Shown piece by piece: positions 5,601-10,474 of a stretch of 10,474 nucleotides of DNA (position 1 is the stretch's first letter; each line of letters begins with the position of its first letter). Below the pieces are notes generated by a model, which was not told where the DNA came from, searched no databases, and saw only the letters and a program-made list of their open reading frames with translations. The DNA comes from CBDTTW01 sp965363675 (GTDB taxonomy: Bacteria > Bacteroidota > Rhodothermia > Rhodothermales > DASSAV01): NCBI GenBank assembly GCA_965363675.1, contig CBDTTW010000109.1, positions 1-10,474 on the forward strand. Reading direction: 5' to 3'. The translations under genes and the position numbers were made by a program.

Positions 5601-8426
5601 GGCGGGGGCTACGTGGCGTGGGAGCGCGCCGACGACGACCGCATCGAGATCGTGCCGGAGCGCACGAGCTACCGACCGGGCGAGACGGCGCGCCTGATGG
5701 TGCAGTCGCCGTACACGTCGGCCACGGCGCTCGTGACCATCGAGCGCGAGGGCATCCTCTCCAGCAGCGTCATGACGCTGGAGGGCACGGCCCCGCGCAT
5801 CGACATTCCGCTCGGCGAAAAGCACATGCCCAACGTGTTCGTGAGCGTCGTGCTGCTCTCGGGGCGCACGGCGGCCCCCGGCGGCGGGGCGGACGTGGGC
5901 GCGCCCGGTTTCAAGGTGGGCTACACGACGCTGCACGTCGATCCGGGCGTCCGGCGCCTTTCCGTGGACGTAGCCCCCGAGCGCAAGACGTACCGCCCCG
6001 GCGACGAGGTCGTCGTGGACCTGACGCTCCGCGACGCCGCCGGCAAGGGCGTCGCCGGGGAAATCGCCTTCAGCGCCGCCGACGCCGGGGTGCTCAACCT
6101 GGTCGGGTACGCGCTGCCCGACCCGTTCGAGGCCTTCTACGGGGCGCGCCCGCTCGGCGTGAGCACGAGCGAGACGCGCGCGCGCCTCGTCGAGCAGCGC
6201 AGCTTCGGGCAGAAGGAGGAGGCCGTGGGCGGCGGCGGCGGCGACCGCAGCGAGCTGATGCGCCGCGACTTCCGGCCGCTGGCGCACTGGGCCCCGGCCT
6301 TGCGCACCGACAGCCGGGGGCGCGTGCGCGTGCGCTTCCGCCTGCCCGAGAGCCTGACGACGTTCCGGCTGATGGCCGCCGCCCTCGCCGGGGGCAACCG
6401 CTTCGGCGCAGGCCGGACCGACATCACCGTGACGCAGCCGCTCGTGATGCAGCCGGCCCTGCCGCGCTTCGTCCGCGCCGGCGACACGTTCGAGGCGGGG
6501 GTGCTGCTGACCAACCTGACGGGCAGCCCCGGCCAGGCCGTCGTCACGGCCTCGGCCACGGGCGCGCGCCTGGCCGGGCCGAACCGACAGGCCGTCGCGC
6601 TCCGGCCCGGCGAAACCCGCGAAGTGCGTTTCCGCTGGGCCGCCCCGGCCGAGGGTCGCCCGCAGTTCACCTTCAACGCGGCGCTCGGGGCCGAGCGCGA
6701 CGCCCTGGCGCTGGCCGTGCCGGTGCTGCTGCCCGCCGCCAAGCAGACCGACGCCGTATTCGCCGCCGCCGAAACGTCGGTGCGCGTCCCGCTCCGCCTG
6801 CCCGCCGGCCGCGTGCCCGGCCTGGGCAGCCTGACGGTGCGCCTCTCCACGACGGCGCTCGTCGGGCTCGACGGGGCCGCGCGCTACCTGTTCGAGTACC
6901 CCTACGGCTGCCTGGAGCAGCGCACCTCGGCGGTGCGCCCCCTGCTCGTCGGCGCCGAGCTGATCGAGGGTTTCGGGCTCAAGCCGCTCGGGGGCGATGC
7001 CAGGACCGCCGTAGAACAGTGGCTGGCGGACCTGAACGACTTCTGGCTCGGCGACGGCTTTGCGATGTGGCCGGGGCAGCGCCGGATGCAGCCCTACCTG
7101 AGCGGCTACGTGGTGCTGGCCCTGGCCGAGGCGCGCGACGCGGGCTTCCAGACGCCGGCCTTCACGCCGCAAGCCGTGCAGGCGCTCGCGGCGGACGTTC
7201 GCAAGCGCAGCGAACGCCCGGACTACCTCAGCGATGAGAGCTGGCAGGATACGCGCGCGTTTCTGCTCTACGTGCTCGCCCGGCACGGGGCCGCCCCGGC
7301 CTCCGAGATCGACGCGCTCGCCGAGCAGGCCGTCGCGGGGAAAAGCGGCCTCTCGGCCGAAGGTTTCAGCCTGCTGCTGCGCGCCGTGAGCCGTTCGGGC
7401 CATGCCAACCTGCGCGCCTACCAGGCCCCGCTGACGGCCGAGCTGCGCCGCCGCATCCGCATGGAAGCCACTACGGCCTACGTCGAGGCGCCCGGCGGCG
7501 ACCCCTATGCCTGGATCTTTGCCAGCGACACGCGCGCCACGGCCTACACGCTCGCGGCGCTGGCCGAGACGGCCCGCGACGCCGACACGCGGCAAATCGG
7601 CATGCGCCTGGTGCGCCACCTCATGGCGACCCGCGAGGGCGGCCACTGGAGCACCACGCAGGACAACGCCGCCGTGCTCGACGCCTTCCAGAGCTACTAC
7701 CGCGCCTTCGAGACGACCGCGCCGGAGCTGACGGTCTCGGTGCGCGCGGCCGGGCGCGAGCTGCTCCGGCACGCCTTCCGTGGGCGCTCGGCAGAGGCGC
7801 CGGGCCGGACCGTGCCGCTGCGCGAACTGCCCGCCTCGGCCGACGCCGTGGAAGTAACGCGCAGCGGCGCGGGGCTGCTCTACTACTCGATGCTGCTGGA
7901 GACCTATACGACGGCCCCGCAGCGCGCCGAGAACAACGGCATCGCCGTGGAGCGCCGCATCCAGCGCCTGGACGACCGCGGCCGGCCCGTCGGCGGGGCG
8001 CTCGCGGGGCAGGGCGGCGCCGTAACGCTCGCAGCGGGCGAAATGGTGCGGGTTACGCTTCGCCTGGCAAGCCCCACCGAGCGCACCTACGTCGTCGTAG
8101 ACGATGCCCTCCCGGCGGGCCTCGAAGCGCTCAACGCGGCCTTCACGACGACGAACCAGGAGGCGCTCGGGGAGGCCGGCGCGGGCGAGGGCGGCTACTG
8201 GGGCGCCTTCAACCACACCGAGATCCGCGACGACCGGGTGCTGCTGTTCGCCGATTACCTCTGGAGCGGGGAGTACACGTACACCTATGTCGCGCGCGCG
8301 ACGACGCCGGGCGTGTACGCGTACCCGCCGGCGCGCGCCGAGATGATGTACCGGCCCGAGGTCAACGGCCGCACGGCCGGCGGCCGCCTGGTGGTGCAGG
8401 CCCCCGCGCCGCTCGCAGGCCGCTAG
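2691..8426 (+). CDS. Bacterial alpha-2-macroglobulin family lipoprotein with intact thioester (YfhM-like)
   Basis: The product has 1911 residues, longer than E. coli YfhM (about 1650). It starts with a lipoprotein signal peptide: hydrophobic residues 8-23 and a lipobox L-A-A-C with Cys24. Two or three Ig-like Big_5-type domains (about 60-370) follow, each with a T-F-T-K-P-M or R-F-N-Q-R-I type strand. A macroglobulin region begins near 375. It includes a T-D-L-x-T-x-x-P-V-A-G-A-x-V segment around 510-535 and the MG signature T-D-R-G-L-Y-R-A-G-E-T at 615-625. The A2M_N_2/bait-type domain is about 970-1090, a Gly5 run is at 1180-1184, and the A2M domain starts at about 1191 with R-R-D-F-R-P-L-A-H-W. 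The thioester domain contains Y-P-Y-G-C-L-E-Q, with Cys1407 and Gln1410 forming the reactive bond, plus G-G-H-W-S-T-T-Q-D-N later. Such proteins trap proteases covalently in the periplasm. After signal cleavage the only cysteines are Cys24 and Cys1407. The start is fixed by the signal peptide; there is no Shine-Dalgarno. Confidence 0.95.
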   Translation: MLHRLPRVSLLLAVLALCVALAACDRSDASLSGDFEAEAAPLAYDENAAYVPELEGALRVLSATPYGPMPSMLPEQAVAVTFTKPMTALGEDAEPPPAAFRITPAVEGRLYWQGAQTLVFQPEAPLPPATAFTVQAGAGLAAADGEALAAPYTWRFETPRPAVVRSEPADGAIYVDPRQAVALRFNQRIEAGAAARFIRLEGPDGRRAAVQTTPAAGDSALLVRPQQPLAQGARHRLVVLPGLAPAVGALPKADTTTIAFTTYGRPAFTAVEQPGTEWERAQHPGAGFDPERAVTLVFATPVRFADLRRALRISPALPLPPGIEAQDDVTSAVHTLQLNWAPETVYTIAVRNLKDQFGQTLAEGAQTFRTRAYAPSVRMPEGLVVLEAGPSVSLPVRATNTERLRLGARRLRPEDIVPLIDAYDVYHYYGERSAPPRAPIAATRAVPLGLKRNRPGLVALRLDSLLRGGVGLVAVHAEAPELPESAARDFRAIVQATRMGITGKFSAHENLFFVTDLATAQPVAGAVVTVRDRSNRLRWKGKTDAQGRAAGPGWARLKMAPPSPWEHPVQFAFAQRGDDVAFTSSTHRDGIDPYRFDIEYQWRPEAAAETGSIFTDRGLYRAGETAHVKGILRRKTTADWQPIAGPVRILIQSPRDQIALDRTVTAGPLGTFDFEWAVPASAAQGPYTVRVVHPADTAAARRSLYEPGDLAQGEFRVDAFRTASFAVDARTSAPSYTAGDFFEGSISGRYLFGAAMMGQPVQYTLSLDPGDYAPPGFEGYRFGTWDDLEGADRLLAQADTLLSEDGMLRLRRPLPLSAHGGAMQLTWTGAVTDPARQQSADRAAVTVHPGLYYIGLKLRSTFIDVGRRRDMQVDVITVDPAGRPVPGQIVEVELVRRQWNSVREVGADGRLAWRSEPTEEAAGRHRIKSQPGKAVRVTMPVEQGGSYVLRATGADVRGNTIRSEAFFYATGGGYVAWERADDDRIEIVPERTSYRPGETARLMVQSPYTSATALVTIEREGILSSSVMTLEGTAPRIDIPLGEKHMPNVFVSVVLLSGRTAAPGGGADVGAPGFKVGYTTLHVDPGVRRLSVDVAPERKTYRPGDEVVVDLTLRDAAGKGVAGEIAFSAADAGVLNLVGYALPDPFEAFYGARPLGVSTSETRARLVEQRSFGQKEEAVGGGGGDRSELMRRDFRPLAHWAPALRTDSRGRVRVRFRLPESLTTFRLMAAALAGGNRFGAGRTDITVTQPLVMQPALPRFVRAGDTFEAGVLLTNLTGSPGQAVVTASATGARLAGPNRQAVALRPGETREVRFRWAAPAEGRPQFTFNAALGAERDALALAVPVLLPAAKQTDAVFAAAETSVRVPLRLPAGRVPGLGSLTVRLSTTALVGLDGAARYLFEYPYGCLEQRTSAVRPLLVGAELIEGFGLKPLGGDARTAVEQWLADLNDFWLGDGFAMWPGQRRMQPYLSGYVVLALAEARDAGFQTPAFTPQAVQALAADVRKRSERPDYLSDESWQDTRAFLLYVLARHGAAPASEIDALAEQAVAGKSGLSAEGFSLLLRAVSRSGHANLRAYQAPLTAELRRRIRMEATTAYVEAPGGDPYAWIFASDTRATAYTLAALAETARDADTRQIGMRLVRHLMATREGGHWSTTQDNAAVLDAFQSYYRAFETTAPELTVSVRAAGRELLRHAFRGRSAEAPGRTVPLRELPASADAVEVTRSGAGLLYYSMLLETYTTAPQRAENNGIAVERRIQRLDDRGRPVGGALAGQGGAVTLAAGEMVRVTLRLASPTERTYVVVDDALPAGLEALNAAFTTTNQEALGEAGAGEGGYWGAFNHTEIRDDRVLLFADYLWSGEYTYTYVARATTPGVYAYPPARAEMMYRPEVNGRTAGGRLVVQAPAPLAGR
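8423..8426. other. Shared CTAG: overlapping stop codons of convergent genes
   Basis: The palindrome CTAG supplies the TAG stop of the macroglobulin gene on the plus strand (8424-8426) and the TAG stop of the glycosylase gene on the minus strand (8425-8423). The two coding regions therefore overlap tail to tail by four bases and leave no intergenic space, so any terminator would have to lie inside the opposite gene. Confidence 0.9.
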
Positions 8427-9082
8427 AGGCCGGACCCGGAGGCGCGGTAGAGGTCCACGGCGCGCCACAAATGCCACGCCGCGACGGAGCGGTACGGCCG
8501 CAGCGGCGCGCCGGCGGCGTCGAGCAGGCGCGGCGCCGCCGGCGCGTCGAGGCCATAGGCGAGCGCGTAGCCGTGGCGCACCCCGAGGTCGGCGGTGGGC
8601 CACACGTCCGGGCGGCCGAGCGTAAAGATGAGCAGCATCTGGACGGTCCAGCGCCCGACGCCGCGCACCTGCGTCAGCCGCGCGATGATTTCCTCATCGG
8701 GAAGCTCCTGGAGCGCCTCCAGGGGCGGCACGGTCCCGTCGAGGGTGCGGGCGGCGAGGTCGCGGAGGGCGCGCGTCTTGGCGGCGGAGAGACCGGCGGC
8801 CCGCAACGCTTCGTCGGGCAGCGCTCCGACGGCGGCCGGGGCGGCCTCGGGGTCGGCAGGCAAAAGGGCCGCCACGCGCCCGTGAATCGCCGCCGCCACA
8901 CGCCCGGAAAGCTGTTGGTAGACGATGGAGCGCAGCAGCGCCGCAAACGGGGCGGCGGGGCTTGCCGTGAGCGTGCAGGGCGCGGCGGCCTCCACGAGGC
9001 GCCGCATCACCGGGTCGGCGGCGGCGATATGGCGCACGGCCTCGTCGCGGTCATAGGCGAGGCCGGTGTCGAAGGCGTTCAT
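8423..9082 (-). CDS. DNA-3-methyladenine glycosylase (AlkA/Mag type, HhH-GPD superfamily)
   Basis: The 219-residue protein is a compact HhH-GPD DNA glycosylase that would remove alkylated bases such as 3-methyladenine at the start of base-excision repair. Visible landmarks are S-I-V-Y-Q-Q-L-S-G-R (52-61, the conserved Y-Q-Q-L-S helix), the A-G-L-S-x-x-K-T-R-A-L segment (96-106), the helix-hairpin-helix V-R-G-V-G-R-W-T-V-Q-M (139-149), and G-R-P-D-V-W-P-T-A-D-L-G (156-167), in which Asp165 is the expected catalytic aspartate. P-Y-R-S-V-A-A-W-H-L-W-R (196-207) is also typical. There are no Cys residues arranged for an iron-sulphur cluster, which argues against MutY or Nth. It lacks the extra N-terminal domain of E. 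coli AlkA, matching the shorter Mag-type enzymes. The ATG at 9082-9080 overlaps the stop of the upstream DUF89 gene (ATGA), so translation is probably coupled. No Shine-Dalgarno is visible. Confidence 0.93.
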   Translation of the reverse strand: MNAFDTGLAYDRDEAVRHIAAADPVMRRLVEAAAPCTLTASPAAPFAALLRSIVYQQLSGRVAAAIHGRVAALLPADPEAAPAAVGALPDEALRAAGLSAAKTRALRDLAARTLDGTVPPLEALQELPDEEIIARLTQVRGVGRWTVQMLLIFTLGRPDVWPTADLGVRHGYALAYGLDAPAAPRLLDAAGAPLRPYRSVAAWHLWRAVDLYRASGSGL

Positions 9083-10326
9083 AGGGGCAGCGGGTGGTGA
9101 AACTGGATGACGCCCCAGCGGCCGTTGGTCAGCCACGCGGGGTCGCGCCGGGCGGCGGCTTCGGCCTGGCCGGGGGCCAGGCCCGCCACGATCTCCGACT
9201 TGAGCGTTCGCAGCAGCACGAGCGGCGCGGGCGCATAGGCCGCGATGTCTGCGAACGGGGTGGTCGGGGGCCAGCGGCGGTCCCCGAGGAAGCGCCGGTA
9301 GTTGGCGTCGCCCTTGCCGACGACCAGGGCGGCCCGCGCGAGGTCGGCGCGCAGGTCGGCGGGCATCTCCCACCCGGCGCGCGGCGAGGTCCAGTAGGGG
9401 TGCGCCGCCGCGCGCAGGGCGCCGCGTGCGCGCGCCGCGCCCAGGCGCTGCGCCATGCTTCGGGCGGCCCCGGAAGGCTCGTCGGCGAGGAAATGCAGGG
9501 TCTCCCACACGTTTTCGACCATCGCGTCCGAGACGAACGTAGGGTGCAGCTTGGCGTGGACGCGCACCTCGGCGGCGGCGCCCGTGGCGAGCAGGTAGTC
9601 GGCCAGGGCCAGGTCCTCGGCCAGTTCGTAGCCCGCGTTGTCGGCGATGAGGTCTATGCGCAGCGGCCCTTCGGCGGCCAGGCGGCGGGCGAGGTAGGCG
9701 GCGGCGCGCGGGGCGTCGTCGGCGAGCAGGTGGTCGCGGGCCTCGGCCCGGTCGGCGTGCTGCGGGCCGGGGCCTTCGCCGGCGGGCCAGAGGCTGAGGT
9801 CGGACTGGTTGCCCCACAACGCAGCTTCCAGCAGCCCCGCGAACACGTCCTCCTCGAAGCGCCCGCGCGCCGCGAGCGGCTCCAGGCGCCCGGCGAGGCC
9901 CGCGAGGGCGGCGCGCGTCGTCTCCAGGCCGCGCCGCTTCTGGAGGCGGAACGGATCGGCGGGGGCGGGGCCGAAAAACGCGACGGCCTCGGCGATGCGG
10001 CGATAGAAGTAGGTTTCGCCGAAGAACCAGGGCGCCTCCAGCCAGTTGCGGCCCACCCACGGCGCGATGCAGGCGTTCCAGGCGGCGGCGTCCGGGGCGT
10101 GCGTATCCCGGAGCAGCCGGATCGGGGCCTCGGGAATCTCGTCGGCGAGCGCCTGCACGGCGGCGGCGTGCGCCTCCGGCAGGTCCGGGTTCTCGGCGAG
10201 GATGCGGCGGGCGATTTCCGGCCAGCGCACCCGGATGGTGTGCTCGGTGAAGCCGCCGTCCTCTGCGCCGCGCAGGGGCTCGGGCAGCGGCAAGGCGAGG
10301 GCGGGCGTAGGGGCGGGCGTCGGCAT
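9079..10326 (-). CDS. ARMT1-like DUF89 protein (damage-control metal-dependent phosphatase, subfamily III-like)
   Basis: The 415-residue protein shows the motif set of the DUF89/ARMT1 family. A Pro/Ala-rich leader (1-20) precedes F-T-E-H-T-I-R-V-R-W-P-E-I (26-38), matching the family's N-terminal 'T-x-x-R-x-P' helix. Next come E-T-Y-F-Y-R-R-I (104-111), W-G-N-Q-S-D-L-S-L (171-179), I-A-D-N-A-G-Y-E-L-A-x-D-L (227-239), V-H-A-K-L-H-P-T-F-V-S-D (256-267), G-K-G-D-A-N-Y-R-R (337-345) and L-R-T-L-K-S-E-I-V-A-G-L (372-383). By family knowledge, Asp229, Asn230 and Asp340 should bind the catalytic metal. Characterised relatives (human ARMT1, yeast YMR027W) dephosphorylate sugar phosphates such as fructose-1-phosphate; a protein carboxyl-methyltransferase activity was also proposed for ARMT1. 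The exact substrate here is unknown. It is the first gene of a two-gene unit with the DNA glycosylase. The start at 10326 is the only one that precedes all motifs. Confidence 0.88.
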   Translation of the reverse strand: MPTPAPTPALALPLPEPLRGAEDGGFTEHTIRVRWPEIARRILAENPDLPEAHAAAVQALADEIPEAPIRLLRDTHAPDAAAWNACIAPWVGRNWLEAPWFFGETYFYRRIAEAVAFFGPAPADPFRLQKRRGLETTRAALAGLAGRLEPLAARGRFEEDVFAGLLEAALWGNQSDLSLWPAGEGPGPQHADRAEARDHLLADDAPRAAAYLARRLAAEGPLRIDLIADNAGYELAEDLALADYLLATGAAAEVRVHAKLHPTFVSDAMVENVWETLHFLADEPSGAARSMAQRLGAARARGALRAAAHPYWTSPRAGWEMPADLRADLARAALVVGKGDANYRRFLGDRRWPPTTPFADIAAYAPAPLVLLRTLKSEIVAGLAPGQAEAAARRDPAWLTNGRWGVIQFHHPLPL

Positions 10327-10376
10327 AGGGGGGCGAGGCTCGGGGTGGGCGCCGGCGTACAGGCGCGCCGCGCTCC

Positions 10377-10384
10377 CGAAAATA
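10377..10384 (-). promoter_or_regulatory. Possible Bacteroidota-type -7 element (TATTTTCG, minus strand) for the DUF89-glycosylase unit
   Basis: On the minus strand this octamer reads TATTTTCG, one mismatch from TAnnTTTG and close to the TATCTTCG seen before the EamA gene. It is about 50 bases before the ATG at 10326 and is one of the few AT-rich patches in the 10327-10474 leader. No TTG -33 box at the usual distance was found; the nearest TTG is about 42 bases away. The T-run could alternatively be the tail of a terminator for a gene lying beyond the window (see the adjacent inverted repeat). Confidence 0.33.
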
Positions 10385-10386
10385 GC

Positions 10387-10427
10387 GCCGAAATGCGCTC
10401 CCCGGCGCCTCGCCTGTGCGTTTCGGC
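10387..10427. repeat. Inverted repeat upstream of the DUF89 gene (possible operator or terminator stem)
   Basis: The arms GCCGAAATGC (10387-10396) and GCGTTTCGGC (10418-10427) are reverse complements except for one position, which would be a wobble pair in RNA read in the plus sense. They are separated by 21 bases. The repeat directly abuts the TATTTTCG element on its upstream side, as an operator might. On the minus strand it is also followed by a T-rich stretch, as expected of an intrinsic terminator for a gene beyond the right edge, though the loop is long. The remaining bases to 10474 show no gene. Confidence 0.3.
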
Positions 10428-10474
10428 AAGAGGGCGCTTCGACGGGGGGCGGAGGCCGTGTTTTTTCGGGGCGG

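Noticed and set aside
4493..7237. Plus-strand open frame of about 900 codons inside the macroglobulin gene
   Set aside because: Arg-rich out-of-frame translation of the conserved gene.
2559..8603. A minus-strand open frame of about 2000 codons opposite the macroglobulin gene
   Set aside because: It is the mirror of a GC-rich coding frame: Arg/Ala/Gly/His-rich, with no recognisable domain, while the plus strand encodes a full conserved protein family.
9083..10429. Upstream in-frame extension of the glycosylase gene
   Set aside because: It runs through the DUF89 gene in the wrong frame and is Arg/Pro/Ala-rich; the ATG at 9082 begins right before the conserved glycosylase fold.
10450..10474. 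T6 run near the right edge as an intrinsic terminator
   Set aside because: No clear GC stem pairs immediately upstream, and no plus-strand gene ends there within the window.
1..10474. CRISPR arrays, tRNA or rRNA genes, insertion sequences, attachment sites
   Set aside because: No regularly spaced repeats, cloverleaf, rRNA-like stretch, transposase or terminal inverted repeats were seen on either strand.

Overview
The window is very GC-rich with almost saturated G/C third codon positions. No convincing Shine-Dalgarno sequence precedes any visible start. Upstream of three transcription units there are short TAnnTTTG-like or TAnnTTCG-like elements, which recall the Bacteroidota -7 promoter box. 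Together with a 1.9-kDa-residue-scale alpha-2-macroglobulin lipoprotein and a TonB-dependent receptor, this suggests a Gram-negative member of the Bacteroidota/Rhodothermota side of the tree (Rhodothermales-like). That placement is an inference; no rRNA or marker gene is present.

Layout. Positions 2-247 (+) hold the C-terminal end of a gene that looks like penicillin-binding protein 1C. After a 67-base gap come a half-size EamA/DMT membrane protein (315-740) and, 17 bases later, a 608-residue TonB-dependent outer-membrane receptor (758-2584). A 106-base spacer with a possible promoter leads to a 1911-residue alpha-2-macroglobulin lipoprotein (2691-8426) that carries an intact thioester motif. 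On the minus strand a two-gene unit converges on it: an ARMT1-like DUF89 damage-control phosphatase (10326-9079) followed, with a 4-base ATGA overlap, by an AlkA/Mag-type 3-methyladenine DNA glycosylase (9082-8423). The macroglobulin gene and the glycosylase gene end on the same CTAG tetranucleotide.

How the genes fit together. The plus-strand genes concern the envelope. PBP1C and the bacterial alpha-2-macroglobulin (YfhM type) are a well-known gene pair in proteobacteria, thought to combine peptidoglycan synthesis with trapping of invading proteases; here the pair is split by a small exporter-like protein and an outer-membrane receptor. The minus-strand unit pairs a metabolite phosphatase with a base-excision DNA repair enzyme, both 'damage control' activities, and their overlap argues for co-translation. 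No mobile element, CRISPR array, tRNA or rRNA was seen. The window looks like ordinary chromosome, with the DUF89-glycosylase coupling and the split pbpC/macroglobulin neighbourhood as its most interesting points.
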